A stretch of 64,000 bases of DNA from CANKJK01 sp040081715 (GTDB taxonomy: Bacteria; Acidobacteriota; Vicinamibacteria; Vicinamibacterales; UBA2999): positions 1 to 64,000 of the forward strand of contig JBEBFY010000011.1 in the NCBI GenBank assembly GCA_040081715.1, read 5' to 3'. How positions within the stretch are numbered: position 1 is the stretch's first letter; each line of letters opens with the position of its first letter. The position numbers were made by a program, and so were the translations under genes. The notes below the pieces were generated by a model. That model made no database searches. It was not told the DNA's origin and saw only the letters and a program-made list of their open reading frames with translations. Below are positions 1 to 8,792 of the stretch, one piece after another.

Positions 1-41
1 GGCGGGGGATCCTGGTGAGAGAATCTGACAAGGTGAGGGCA

Positions 42-617
42 ATGACACAGCAACTTCGGACGGTGGCGCTTCTCGCATTCGTGACGCTGGCAGCGGTGGG
101 TGCATCCGGCTGCTCCTACAACACGTTCGTGACGCAGGAGGAAGCCATCAAGGCCCAGTGGGCCCAGGTGGAGAACCAGCTCCAGCGGCGCAACGACCTG
201 ATTCCGAACCTGGTGGAAACCACCAAGGGGATCGCGGAGCAGGAGAAGGCGGTGTTCATCGCCATTGCGGACGCACGGGCGCGACTCGCCGGTGCGAAGA
301 CCCCGGAAGACACGATGGCGGCTGCCAATCAGCAGAGTGCCGCCTTGGCGCGACTGCTGGTCGTGATGGAGAACTATCCTCAGTTGAAGTCCAACGAGAC
401 GTTCAACCGCCTGATGGACGAATTGTCCGGCACCGAGAACCGCATCGCCGTTGAACGCATGCGCTACAACGAGCGCGTGCAGGAGTACAACACCAAGCGG
501 CGGCAGTTCCCGTCGAATGTGACCGCCGGCATCTTCAGCTTCAAGGAGCATGCCCTGTTCACCGCGCCACCGGACGCCCAGCAGGTGCCGAAGGTGAACT
601 TTGGCAGCGGCACCTAA
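42..617 (+). CDS. lemA: LemA family lipoprotein
   Basis: The 191-residue product has an N-terminal hydrophobic stretch ending in a lipobox (GASGC, Cys about residue 24), so it is probably a lipid-anchored envelope protein. The body matches the LemA family: a YNTFV start, then long amphipathic helices including RRNDLIPNLVETTKG, ENYPQLKSN and ENRIAVERMRYNERVQEYN, and a C-terminal FP-type segment. LemA proteins form alpha-helical bundles and their molecular role is unclear. The ATG at 42 was chosen because it places the signal peptide at the N-terminus; an in-frame GTG at 15 would add nine residues. The next gene overlaps the 3' end by 17 bases, which suggests co-transcription. Confidence 0.88.
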   Translation: MTQQLRTVALLAFVTLAAVGASGCSYNTFVTQEEAIKAQWAQVENQLQRRNDLIPNLVETTKGIAEQEKAVFIAIADARARLAGAKTPEDTMAAANQQSAALARLLVVMENYPQLKSNETFNRLMDELSGTENRIAVERMRYNERVQEYNTKRRQFPSNVTAGIFSFKEHALFTAPPDAQQVPKVNFGSGT

Positions 618-1533
618 CGGACCGTTCGCGACCTGGGAGCGGGTCATCTGGCGCTCCCGCCGCGCCGCGGTCACCGACCTGCGGGTCGTGCACCTCCGGC
701 GGGGCCGGATCGTGGGAGAACTGGCGACCACCGACGTGGCCTCGGTCACGGTTGAGCCGTCGGCAATGGCGTGGATGGGGGCGGGAACGCTCGTCATCGC
801 GCCGCGCACCGCACAGCGTGCCGGGATGCGCACTGGACAGCGCCCTGACGATCGGCCGCTGCGCATCCCTGGCGTCTGGCGTGCCCGCCATGTCGCCCTG
901 ACCCTCAACCTCGTCGTGGCGGATCTCCAGGGCGTGCCGCCGCACGACTCCATCACCTCCCTGCCGATGCCGTCGATCTGGAAGGTGTCAGCCTCAGTGC
1001 CGCTCCGCGCCTCGCTCATCAGCCCGCTGATTCTGGGCATCGCCAGCGTCGGGGTCATGGGCTATCTCGCCACGCATCAGGTGCGTGAGGTCCACGCGGC
1101 CGACGACCCCATCCGTCCGCACGGCGTCAAGCGGAGCCGCCAGGAGATCGTGGCGTTCATGGAAGGCGAGGTCATGCCCTTCGCCGTGGCGGCGCTCGAA
1201 CCGGTGGTCGGCAAGGGCAAGGTGCGGTGCGAAACCTGCCACGGCGCGAATGCCGTCGAGCGCGACTGGCGGATGCCGGCCGTCGCCAAACTCCCAGAGC
1301 CCGGCGTCACGACGGTGGCCGCACGCGGCACCGTGGACTCCCGCCTCCGCAACGCGCTTCACGGGTACCTCGCCGACGCCGGCAATCAGCGCGTCACCGG
1401 ACACATGCGCGGCGTGGTCCTTCCCGGCATGGCGGCGCTGCTCCACCGGCCGGCCTACAACTTCGCCCAGCCGTACGACTACAACGTGGAACACTCCGCA
1501 CTCGGCTGCTATCACTGCCACCTGGCGGACTGA
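601..1533 (+). CDS. Membrane protein with PH-like domain and two c-type haem motifs
   Basis: Three parts can be read in this 310-residue protein. Residues about 10-125 are strand-rich and resemble a bacterial PH-like domain (TDLRVVHLRRGRIVGELATT, then VASVTVEP and GTLVIAP). Residues about 136-156 form one hydrophobic segment. The C-terminal half carries two haem c motifs, CETCH at 210-214 and CYHCH at 303-307, the second right at the end. By the usual logic the N-terminal domain is cytoplasmic and the haem part periplasmic, making a monotopic dihaem cytochrome. The TTG start overlaps the lemA stop by 17 bases; a later start is possible but would cut into the PH-like part. The domain call is by pattern only. 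I do not know this architecture as a named family. Confidence 0.6.
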   Translation: MAAAPNGPFATWERVIWRSRRAAVTDLRVVHLRRGRIVGELATTDVASVTVEPSAMAWMGAGTLVIAPRTAQRAGMRTGQRPDDRPLRIPGVWRARHVALTLNLVVADLQGVPPHDSITSLPMPSIWKVSASVPLRASLISPLILGIASVGVMGYLATHQVREVHAADDPIRPHGVKRSRQEIVAFMEGEVMPFAVAALEPVVGKGKVRCETCHGANAVERDWRMPAVAKLPEPGVTTVAARGTVDSRLRNALHGYLADAGNQRVTGHMRGVVLPGMAALLHRPAYNFAQPYDYNVEHSALGCYHCHLAD

Positions 1534-1551
1534 CCCTCACCCCGGACACTC

Positions 1552-2046
1552 ATGACACAAGACGCGCTGCTCGCCCAATACGACCGTGAACTCGCGACCA
1601 CACGGAAGCTCCTCGAACGCATCCCCGCGGACAAGATGGAGTGGCGACCGCATCCGAAGTCCACGACCATGGCCGGCATCGGCCGTCACCTGGCGCACAT
1701 GCTGACGTGGGGGCTGCTGGGCCTGACGAAGACAACCTCCGACGTGGGCGACCGCACGCCGCCTGGCCCGACGGCCACGCCCGCCGACATCCTCGCGATG
1801 TTCGACCGGAACGCCGCCGCCACGCGCGCGCTGCTGGCCGGGCTGAGCGAGGAGGCGCTCCGGGAGACCTGGTCCCTGACCTGGCAAGGCAAGGTCGCCA
1901 TGACTTCAACGCGCGAAGCCGTCGTGGAGTCGATGATCCTGAATCACCTGATCCACCATCGCGGCCAGCTCAGCGTCTACCTGCGGATGAACGACATCCC
2001 CGTCCCGTCGATCTACGGGCCGACGGCGGACGAACCCGGCGTCTAG
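1552..2046 (+). CDS. DinB family metal-binding four-helix protein
   Basis: The 164-residue length, the four-helix pattern and the histidines fit the DinB/YfiT fold: H46 and H49 in GRHLAHML and a late HLIHHRGQL segment. In this family three histidines bind a divalent metal. Many members are thiol transferases or have unknown function, so no substrate can be given. The ATG lies 18 bases after the preceding stop on the same strand, so it may belong to the same transcription unit. The C-terminal RMNDIPVPSIYGPTADE segment is a common ending in acidobacterial DinB proteins. Confidence 0.8.
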   Translation: MTQDALLAQYDRELATTRKLLERIPADKMEWRPHPKSTTMAGIGRHLAHMLTWGLLGLTKTTSDVGDRTPPGPTATPADILAMFDRNAAATRALLAGLSEEALRETWSLTWQGKVAMTSTREAVVESMILNHLIHHRGQLSVYLRMNDIPVPSIYGPTADEPGV

Positions 2047-2059
2047 CGTCCACCGTTTC

Positions 2060-3052
2060 GTGCCGTACTCGCCCGACCCATTCCGCCCGCGTTTCGCGGG
2101 CGGGCATACACAGACGCTCTTTGCGTGGGCCCGACGGCGGCAGTTTCCCACGCTGCCGGAACCCGAGGCCCGCTACATCGACGTGGCCACGGATGCGCGC
2201 GTGCTCGCGCACTGCCACTTCCATCCAGCCCGCGCCTCGAGACCGGCGCTGATCCTCCTGCACGGACTCGAAGGGTCGAGCTACGCGCACTACATGCGGG
2301 GCATGGCGGAGAAGGCCTGGGCAGCCGGCTGGAACGTCGTGCGGCTCAACCAGCGCAACTGCGGCGGCACCGAGCATCTCTCTCGCGGCCTTTATCACTC
2401 CGGACTGACACACGATGCGCGCGTCGTCATGCAGCAACTGATCGAGCAGGACGGCATCCGCCAGGTGGCCATCGCGGGGTACTCGCTGGGCGGCAACCTG
2501 GCGCTGCGCCTGGCGGGAGAAGCCGGCGCTACGCCGCCTGCCGGGTTGATCGCCGTGTGTGCCGTCTCGCCCACGATGGACCTGGCGCGCTGCGTGGACG
2601 CGCTCGAACGGCGGTCCAACCGCATCTATCAATGGAACTTTCTCAGGAACCTCAAGGCGCGGATGCAGCGGAAGGCGGCCGCCTTTCCGGATGACTACGA
2701 CCTCGCACCCCTTGCGCGCGTGAGCAGCATTCGCCAGTTCGACGAGGCCTACACGGCGCCGCACCATGGCTTCGCCGGCGCCTCGGACTACTACCACCGT
2801 GCGAGCGCGCTCCGTCTCATCGACCAGATCACCGTGCCCACGCTGATCCTGACGGCCGCCAACGATCCCTTCGTGCCACCGGACCCGTTTCGGGATCCCG
2901 CCGTGGCCGGCAACCCGCACATCACCGCCGTGGTGACCAACGACGGCGGCCACTGCGCGTTCGTGGAGCGCACTACGCCCGACTACGACGGCTACTGGGC
3001 CGAACGCGAGGTCGTGCGCTTCGTCATAGCGCAGGCCGCCATGTATCCCTAG
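2060..3052 (+). CDS. YheT-type alpha/beta hydrolase
   Basis: A 330-residue hydrolase of the YheT/AB_hydrolase_4 type. It opens with the family signature GGHTQTLF, then shows the oxyanion segment LLHGLEGSS, the nucleophile elbow GYSLGGN, an acidic residue in AANDPFVPP and the catalytic histidine in NDGGHCAF. Relatives act as esterases of unknown physiological substrate. The GTG at 2060 is the natural start because PYSPDPFRPRFAGGHTQT is the usual N-terminus. The stop overlaps that of the convergent DUF72 gene by four bases, so the two transcripts run into each other. Confidence 0.85.
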   Translation: MPYSPDPFRPRFAGGHTQTLFAWARRRQFPTLPEPEARYIDVATDARVLAHCHFHPARASRPALILLHGLEGSSYAHYMRGMAEKAWAAGWNVVRLNQRNCGGTEHLSRGLYHSGLTHDARVVMQQLIEQDGIRQVAIAGYSLGGNLALRLAGEAGATPPAGLIAVCAVSPTMDLARCVDALERRSNRIYQWNFLRNLKARMQRKAAAFPDDYDLAPLARVSSIRQFDEAYTAPHHGFAGASDYYHRASALRLIDQITVPTLILTAANDPFVPPDPFRDPAVAGNPHITAVVTNDGGHCAFVERTTPDYDGYWAEREVVRFVIAQAAMYP

Positions 3053-3750
3053 CAGCCGAGGCGTTCGCGGAGGATGCGGGCGAACTCGGGGCCCTTTCCC
3101 GCGTCCTCGTGCTTGAAGTAGACGAACACCTCGCGGCAGCCCGCCGTGCGCTCACGGATCACATCCGCCCACCGGGCCAGGTCGTCCGGCGTGTAGCCCT
3201 CGTCGCGCAGCCGGAAGTAGGCGTAGTCCGCCGTGACCTCGACAGGCGCGGAGATCTTCTCGGAGTCCGCGATGCAGAGGGCCAGGTTTCGGCCGCGCAG
3301 GATCTCCAGCACCTCGTCATCGAACCAGGACGGATGCCTGAACTCGAAGGCCGCGCACGCCCCGTCCGGCAGCGTGGCCACGAACTCCCGCAGCAGGCCC
3401 GCGTCCTTCCGCTGGAACGGCGGAAGCTGCAAGAGCACCGCGCCGAGCTTGGGGCCGAGCACGTGCGCGGTCTCGAAGAAGCGGGCCACCGGCTCCGCGC
3501 AGTCCCTCAGCCGCTGAACGTGCGTGATGCGCCTGGGGGCCTTGAGCGTGAGCGTGAAGGCCGGCGGCGTCACGGCGTCCCACCCTTGGAGCGTCTCGAC
3601 GGTCGGCGCCCGATAGAACGTGTAGTTAATCTCAACAGTCGGCAGCCGTTCGGCGTAGTACGCCAGCATCTTCGCCGAGGGAATCTTCGCGGGATAGAAG
3701 CTTCCCTTCCACTCGGGGTAGTTGTAGCCGGAGGTGCCAACCCGGATCAT
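3049..3750 (-). CDS. DUF72 domain protein
   Basis: This 233-residue protein begins MIRVGTSGYNYPEW, the hallmark of DUF72 (YecE-like TIM-barrel proteins), and contains NYTFYRAPT, LLQLPPF, FEFRHPSWF and YAYFRLRD blocks in family order. The function of the family is not established. The ATG at 3750 is chosen because it starts exactly at the conserved N-terminus; a much longer reading frame upstream is only the antisense of the next gene. It is divergent from the SCO gene, with only 21 bases between the two start codons. Confidence 0.87.
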   Translation of the reverse strand: MIRVGTSGYNYPEWKGSFYPAKIPSAKMLAYYAERLPTVEINYTFYRAPTVETLQGWDAVTPPAFTLTLKAPRRITHVQRLRDCAEPVARFFETAHVLGPKLGAVLLQLPPFQRKDAGLLREFVATLPDGACAAFEFRHPSWFDDEVLEILRGRNLALCIADSEKISAPVEVTADYAYFRLRDEGYTPDDLARWADVIRERTAGCREVFVYFKHEDAGKGPEFARILRERLGC

Positions 3751-3771
3751 TTGGTAGAGTGGCGATCCTAA

Positions 3772-4644
3772 ATGGATTCCACGATGAAGGCTACGACGAC
3801 CATTCTCCTGCTGGCACTTCTCACCGGCGCCTGCTCCCGATCCGCCCCGGCGAAGACGTACCAGTTGACCGGCCAGATCCTCGGGATCCTGCCCGACGCC
3901 CGCGAGATGCTTGTGAAGCACGACGACATCAAGGGCTTCATGCCGGCCATGACCATGCCCTACAAGGTGAAGGACCTGTCGCTGCTCGAAGGCAAGGCGG
4001 CCGGCGACCTCATCACGGCCACGCTGGAGGTCAACGACTCCTCAGGCGTCCTGACGGCTGTGACGAAGACGGGGCACGCCGACATCGAACCCACGCCGGC
4101 CACCCAGACGCTGAGCCCCATCAAGGTGCTGGTGGAGGGCGACATCGTCCCCGAGGAGATCCTTTTCGACCAGGACGGCAAGGCCCGCCCGTTCAGCTCG
4201 TTCCGCGGCCACACCGTCGCCCTGACGTTCATTTACACGACGTGTCCGATGCCCGATTTCTGTCCGCTGATGGACCGCAACTTCGCCACCGTGCAGGTGG
4301 CCCTGAAGAAGTCGCCGGAGCTCTCCCATGTGCGGCTCGCGTCGGTCACGATCGACCCGGTTCGCGACACGCCGGCTATTCTGAAAGACCACGCGGCCAC
4401 GCTGAGGGCCGACCCGGCCATGTGGAGCTTCCTGACCGGGGACGAAGCCAACCTCTCGCACTTCGCCGCGCAGTTCGGGCTGGCCATCGTCCGCAACGAC
4501 AAGGACGCCAACGACATTTCCCATACGCTGCGCACGGTCGTCATCGACGCCGACGGGAAGATCGTCAAGACCTTCAGCGGCAACTCCTGGACGCCGGCGG
4601 AGCTTCTTGCCAGCATCAAAGCGGTTCCCGCTCCCGCCCGCTGA
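3772..4644 (+). CDS. SCO1/SenC family copper protein with N-terminal CusF-like domain
   Basis: The protein has a lipobox (LTGAC) near residue 21, so it is probably a lipoprotein facing the periplasm. Residues about 28-105 contain GFMPAMTMPYKV, the Met-rich signature of CusF-like copper-binding domains. Residues about 115-285 are an SCO thioredoxin-like domain with the copper-binding CPMPDFCP motif (two Cys spaced by five) and a downstream histidine in NDISHTLR. SCO proteins deliver copper to or reduce the CuA site of cytochrome oxidase, and the front domain probably binds or hands over copper. An alternative ATG lies four codons downstream. The next gene overlaps its 3' end by 38 bases. Confidence 0.87.
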   Translation: MDSTMKATTTILLLALLTGACSRSAPAKTYQLTGQILGILPDAREMLVKHDDIKGFMPAMTMPYKVKDLSLLEGKAAGDLITATLEVNDSSGVLTAVTKTGHADIEPTPATQTLSPIKVLVEGDIVPEEILFDQDGKARPFSSFRGHTVALTFIYTTCPMPDFCPLMDRNFATVQVALKKSPELSHVRLASVTIDPVRDTPAILKDHAATLRADPAMWSFLTGDEANLSHFAAQFGLAIVRNDKDANDISHTLRTVVIDADGKIVKTFSGNSWTPAELLASIKAVPAPAR

Positions 4645-5317
4645 CCGGGCCGAACCTCCGGCGCTGGCGCTGACACCGAGGGAACGCGCACTCGTCTCGC
4701 GCCTGCGGACGCCGGCCGCCGTGCAGGGGTGGCTGAACAGTCTGCCCTATAACAACGAGGTGGGCGGCGAGACGCTCCGGAGCTTCCGGGGCGTGGTCCG
4801 GACCGGACGTGCGCACTGCCTGGAAGCCGCGCTCTCCGCCGCGACCATTCTCGAGCAGCACGGCTACCCACCGCTTGTGCTCAGCTTCGAATCCACCGAC
4901 CTGCTGGACCACGTGATCTTTGTCTACCGTGGGCCTGACGGCTGGGGTTCCGTGGCCCGGTCGCGCGACCCGGGCCTCCACGGGCGGCGGCCCGTCTTCC
5001 GGACGCCTCGGACGCTGGCACTCAGCTACGTGGAGGCCTACGTGGACTTCACGGGACGCGTGAAGGCGTATGGCGTGGCCGACCTCCGCACGCTGGACCC
5101 CTACGACTGGCGGCTGGCGCCCGGCAACGTGTGGAAGGTCGAGCGGATGCTCATCGACCACCCGCACAGGGCGATTGCTTCGTCGGACACACGCATCGAC
5201 CGGCTGCGGGCCCGGTACCGGCGCTTCCGTGAGGCGCACGGCTACAAGCCGTGGAAGTACTACCGCGGGCAGGATCGCTGGATGCCGCTGCCGGCCGAGT
5301 ACCGGCGTCGCGGGTAG
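4607..5317 (+). CDS. Conserved hypothetical protein with transglutaminase-like Cys-His pattern
   Basis: A 236-residue soluble protein without a signal peptide. GRAHCLEAALSAATILEQHG followed by LDHVIFVYR and WGSVARSRDPG looks like the Cys and His/Asp blocks of a transglutaminase-like or papain-like fold, but this is pattern recognition only. The C-terminal third is rich in Arg, Tyr and Trp (WKYYRGQDRWMPLP). The TTG at 4607 sits inside the SCO gene, so translation may be coupled; the conserved-looking part starts near residue 30, so the exact start is uncertain. Co-localisation with SCO may mean little. Confidence 0.6.
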   Translation: MPASKRFPLPPADRAEPPALALTPRERALVSRLRTPAAVQGWLNSLPYNNEVGGETLRSFRGVVRTGRAHCLEAALSAATILEQHGYPPLVLSFESTDLLDHVIFVYRGPDGWGSVARSRDPGLHGRRPVFRTPRTLALSYVEAYVDFTGRVKAYGVADLRTLDPYDWRLAPGNVWKVERMLIDHPHRAIASSDTRIDRLRARYRRFREAHGYKPWKYYRGQDRWMPLPAEYRRRG

Positions 5318-5435
5318 CGGCAACGCCCTCTACGCTGGGGCGGACCCCGGTGTGTCGCGGTATGTGTCACCCCCCAGTTAGGGGAGGACGGGCCGCACGC
5401 CCTACCGTAGGATTGAGGCGCTTGGAGGACACACC

Positions 5436-6959
5436 GTGCTGATTTCAGAACACACCGCTGCGGGAAGACGGCTGGGCGCACGTCTCGTACTGGCGCTGGC
5501 CCTGTCCATGCCGGGTCCGGGCGCGGCCCTGCTGGCCGCCGGACGGTCTGGACCCGTCGACGCCGCCAGGGCCGGTGACATCGCGGCACTGCAGGCCATC
5601 GCCAGGGCGGGCGGGAACGTCAACGCACCTGCCGTAGACGGGACCACGCCGCTGCTCGTCGCATCACAACGTGGCGACCACGCCGCGGTGGCATTCCTGC
5701 TGGCCCACGGCGCGAAGGCCGACCAGGCCAACCGGTATGGCGTCACGCCCCTGCGCGCGGCAGTCGTCCACGGCAACCTCGTCGTCGTCGAGGCCCTGCT
5801 CAAGGCGGGCGCTGCCGCAGACGCGCTGCGCCGGGAAAGCGGCGACACGCCGCTGATGCTTGCCGCACGGGCGGGTCACGCGCCGGTTGTACGAGCCCTG
5901 CTGGCACGGGGCGCGAAGCCGGACACCGCCGAACCGCTCCGGGGCCAGACCGCCCTGATGTGGGCCGCGGCGGAAGGTCATCCCGAAGTGGCGCGGCTGC
6001 TCATCGAGGCAGGCGCCAAAACGACCGCCCTCTCGAAGACGAAGATCTCGCCGCTGATGTTTGCCATCCGCTCAGGCAGCGTCGACACGACGAAGGCCAT
6101 CCTGGACTCGGGCGTGAACGCGAACGAGCCGGCCTCGGACGGCACACGTCCGCTGGTGCTGGCCATCATCAATGCGCACTTCGACGTGGCCGCCTACCTG
6201 CTCGAGCGCGGTGCCGACCCGAAGGTCGAGGATCCCCACGGCCAGCCGATTCTCGTCCTGACCTTCATGCGCAAGGCGGAGAATCGGGCCCTGTCCACTG
6301 TCCTTCCGCGCCTGCTGCCGCAGACCGGCGTCGACGCCTTCAAGCTCGCGGAACTGCTCCTGGCGAAGGGAGCCGACATCAACGCCCGCTATAAGGGCAA
6401 CGGCCCTCCCCGGCATGTCGCCCTCGGGTCCTACCGGGTGCCCTTCACTGGCGCCACGCCGTTCTACGTGGCGTCGATCACGGCGGATGTGCCCTTCATG
6501 CGTTTTCTCGTGAAGCACGGGGCCAACCCGGCACTGACCACCGACGCCGGCATCACGCCGCTGCTGGCGGCCTCCGGAATCGGCCGCTGGGAAGGCGAGA
6601 CCCCGGGCAGCAACCAGGATTCCCTCGAGGCCGTGAAGCTGGCCCACGAACTGGGAAACGACCCGAAAGCCGAGATACCACGAAACGGAAAGATGGATTC
6701 CACCTGGCTGGGCGCCAACGCCATGCACGGCGCCGCCAACCTCGGGGCATCGGAGATCGTGCGGTGGCTGGCGGACAAGGGCGTGCCGCTCGACGTGAAG
6801 TCCGCCAAGGGTGTGAGTCCGTACCACATCGCTGCCGGGCTCGACAGCGGGCAGTTCCATGCGTGGCCGGAAACGGCCACGGTGATCCTGCAGGCGGCGA
6901 AGGATCGCGGTGTCACCGTCGATACCACCGAGCCGGAGCTACTACGAGGCGGACGCTGA
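5436..6959 (+). CDS. Secreted ankyrin-repeat protein
   Basis: The 507-residue product has an N-terminal export signal (ARLVLALALSMPGPGAALLA) followed by about eleven ankyrin repeats. Recurring elements are the G-TPL, A-AGH and LL-GA segments, for example DGTTPLLVASQRGDHAAVAF and SGDTPLMLAARAGHAPVVRA. A break in the repeat rhythm occurs around residues 290-345. Ankyrin repeats mediate protein-protein contacts; a partner cannot be named. The GTG start is preceded by a good ribosome site (GGAGG) about seven bases upstream and by a TAGGAT -10-like hexamer at 5408-5413. The beta-propeller gene follows 10 bases later, so the two are probably one operon. Confidence 0.85.
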   Translation: MLISEHTAAGRRLGARLVLALALSMPGPGAALLAAGRSGPVDAARAGDIAALQAIARAGGNVNAPAVDGTTPLLVASQRGDHAAVAFLLAHGAKADQANRYGVTPLRAAVVHGNLVVVEALLKAGAAADALRRESGDTPLMLAARAGHAPVVRALLARGAKPDTAEPLRGQTALMWAAAEGHPEVARLLIEAGAKTTALSKTKISPLMFAIRSGSVDTTKAILDSGVNANEPASDGTRPLVLAIINAHFDVAAYLLERGADPKVEDPHGQPILVLTFMRKAENRALSTVLPRLLPQTGVDAFKLAELLLAKGADINARYKGNGPPRHVALGSYRVPFTGATPFYVASITADVPFMRFLVKHGANPALTTDAGITPLLAASGIGRWEGETPGSNQDSLEAVKLAHELGNDPKAEIPRNGKMDSTWLGANAMHGAANLGASEIVRWLADKGVPLDVKSAKGVSPYHIAAGLDSGQFHAWPETATVILQAAKDRGVTVDTTEPELLRGGR

Positions 6960-6969
6960 GGTGCCGACG

Positions 6970-8004
6970 ATGCATCGCACGCACGTGATCCGTACGGTGG
7001 CCGGTGCCGGCCTCGCACTGGTGCTCGCCGTCCACCAGATCGCAGCACAGAACCCGCCGGCCACGCCCCCTCCGGCCCAGGGGCAGGTGGCTGGCATGGC
7101 TCCGGGCGTGGCACTCGAGACACCACGCGATCACCTGGCCGATGCCATCCCCGGTGTCGTGGCGGCCGGCGAGAAGGTCGAGCTCATCTCGGGAGACATC
7201 ACCAGCGGCGACGGCATCATCGGACTGCCCGACGGCAACGCGGCGTTCGTCCAGTTGCGCCCGGGCCAGCTCATCTTCATTGCGCCGGACAAGAAGATCT
7301 CTCCGGTGCTCAGCACACCCGGCGTGAAGTCGATCGGTGCCGACAGTGAGGGGAACGTCATCGCCCTGCTGCAGGACTCGTTCGAGATTGTCTACCCCGT
7401 CGCCCGCGCGCGCGTGCTCGCGGCCGGCAAGGACGGCCGTTCGCTCAAGACGTGCAACGACTTCGTGGTCATGAGGAACGGCGGGATCTACGCGAGTGAC
7501 GTCGGGCTCTACAACCAGCCGAAGTACAACCAGCCGACGGGCGTCGTCTACATCCCGAAAGGCGGGAAGGCGCGGCTCGTGGCCGACACGACGGACACGA
7601 TGGCCCTGCCCAATGGGATCGTGCTGAGCCCGGACGAAAAGACGCTCTATGTCGTGGACTCCCGGAACAACTCCGGCATGGCCTGGGACGTCCAGCCCGA
7701 CGGCTCGTTGACCAACGCCAGGGCCTATGCGAAATACCGCATCACGGAAGCCCTGGACCGCGACTACACGCTGCAGGCCAACGGCGCCGCGGTGGACGCC
7801 GAGGGCCGGCTCTACATCGCGATGCCGCTGGGCGTGCAGGTCTTCAGCCGGACGGGCAGTTATCTCGGCCACATCCCGACGACGCACAAGATTCAGAGCG
7901 TCTCGTTCGCGGGTCCGAAGAAGGAATACCTCTACATGCTGGGCGTGCGGGCCGCCTGGCGCGTGAAGACCACCGCGCGCGGGTACATGCCCCGCGCGAA
8001 GTAG
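6970..8004 (+). CDS. Secreted SMP-30/gluconolactonase-like beta-propeller protein
   Basis: The 344-residue protein starts with a signal peptide (VAGAGLALVLAVHQIAAQ) and a proline-rich linker. The body has propeller repeats with the SMP-30-type block ALPNGIVLSPDEKTLYVVDS. It also has ADSEGNVIAL and AAVDAEGRLYIAMPLGVQVF segments. Family members are calcium-dependent lactonases or simple scaffold propellers. I cannot see enough to choose, and the enzymatic role is open. The ATG at 6970 gives a clean signal peptide; the frame also opens 60 bases earlier inside the ankyrin gene. Confidence 0.78.
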   Translation: MHRTHVIRTVAGAGLALVLAVHQIAAQNPPATPPPAQGQVAGMAPGVALETPRDHLADAIPGVVAAGEKVELISGDITSGDGIIGLPDGNAAFVQLRPGQLIFIAPDKKISPVLSTPGVKSIGADSEGNVIALLQDSFEIVYPVARARVLAAGKDGRSLKTCNDFVVMRNGGIYASDVGLYNQPKYNQPTGVVYIPKGGKARLVADTTDTMALPNGIVLSPDEKTLYVVDSRNNSGMAWDVQPDGSLTNARAYAKYRITEALDRDYTLQANGAAVDAEGRLYIAMPLGVQVFSRTGSYLGHIPTTHKIQSVSFAGPKKEYLYMLGVRAAWRVKTTARGYMPRAK

Positions 8005-8159
8005 GCACTCCTGGCCGGAGCGAGTGAGGCATTTCGAAAACGCCACTCTCTCCGCCTGCATTGGTTCGCGTTTTCCGCACGGCGCAACGGAATGCCGGCC
8101 CGTCTGCGGCTCAGTTCCCAATCCTCATCTGTGGCACGCCTTCTGCCTGTTCCTGGTGC

Positions 8160-8165
8160 TAGAAT
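8160..8165 (+). promoter_or_regulatory. -10-like hexamer TAGAAT
   Basis: TAGAAT ends 7 bases before the ATG at 8173, the spacing expected for a leaderless transcript. There is no ribosome-binding sequence before that ATG. Confidence 0.45.
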
Positions 8166-8172
8166 CGGCGCC

Positions 8173-8451
8173 ATGACGGCGCCCGAACCATCGGAGCAGT
8201 CGATGCCCACCGTTGAAGAGCGGATTGCCTTCGTAGAGGGCCGCCAGCAGGACCACTTCGCCACGCTTGATGACCTGCGCACAACCGTGCGCGATCTTCG
8301 CGCCGACATGAATCGACAATTCGCGGACGTGCGATCCGAAATCCGCACGCTCAGCGACAGGGTTGACCGCCAGTTCACCTGGCTAGTCGGCTTGCAGGTG
8401 GCCAGCATGGTGGCCATGCTGGGCGTACTCGCCGGGGCGTACTACAAGTAG
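8173..8451 (+). CDS. Small coiled-coil protein with C-terminal membrane anchor
   Basis: A 92-residue product. Residues about 15-62 form heptad-like charged helices (LDDLRTTVRDLRADMNRQF, VRSEIRTLSDRVDRQF) and residues about 65-90 form one transmembrane helix (VGLQVASMVAMLGVLAGAYY). Such short tail-anchored coiled-coil proteins are common and unnamed, and the function is unknown. The ATG at 8173 is preferred to an upstream in-frame ATG at 8092 because it has the -10-like hexamer at leaderless spacing and begins the acidic N-terminus. Confidence 0.7.
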   Translation: MTAPEPSEQSMPTVEERIAFVEGRQQDHFATLDDLRTTVRDLRADMNRQFADVRSEIRTLSDRVDRQFTWLVGLQVASMVAMLGVLAGAYYK

Positions 8452-8476
8452 CCCCGTTTGCTGGGCGCTCCGGCGA

Positions 8477-8779
8477 TCAATCCAGGTCGAAGTCGCGGGT
8501 GGGCTTGCTGACGGGCTCCTTCCCCGCCTGCTTCAGCGCCTCCTCGAACCTTCGGGAGAGGGCGTCGTCCCTCCCCTTCTCCGTCTCGATCGACTGCCGG
8601 AAGATCGCCTCCCGCCTAGCTTCGGCAGCGGCGAGGATGCTGTGCGCGTCATTCAACTCGGGCCTGTCGCCCCGTTCCGCTTCGCGGTGCGACACGATGC
8701 GCCCCAGATTGATGTCCACCACAAGCGTGGCACCGCAGCAGGGGCATTCGAGTTCCAGTTCGCTCGTGAGCTTCGCCAT
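8477..8779 (-). CDS. Small hypothetical protein with CPCC motif
   Basis: A 100-residue protein with one CPCCGATLVVD knuckle near the N-terminus. A second Cys pair is absent, so a complete zinc ribbon would need dimerisation. The rest is a charged helix (ILAAAEARREAIFRQSIETE) and an acidic tail. The start at 8779 is set by a TAGAAT hexamer ending 7 bases upstream on the minus strand; two in-frame ATGs further upstream would place that hexamer inside the gene. Function unknown. Confidence 0.62.
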   Translation of the reverse strand: MAKLTSELELECPCCGATLVVDINLGRIVSHREAERGDRPELNDAHSILAAAEARREAIFRQSIETEKGRDDALSRRFEEALKQAGKEPVSKPTRDFDLD

Positions 8780-8786
8780 GCGGTTC

Positions 8787-8792
8787 ATTCTA
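8787..8792 (-). promoter_or_regulatory. -10-like hexamer TAGAAT (minus strand)
   Basis: On the minus strand TAGAAT is followed by seven bases and the ATG at 8779, again leaderless spacing. It helps fix the start of the CPCC protein. Confidence 0.42.
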
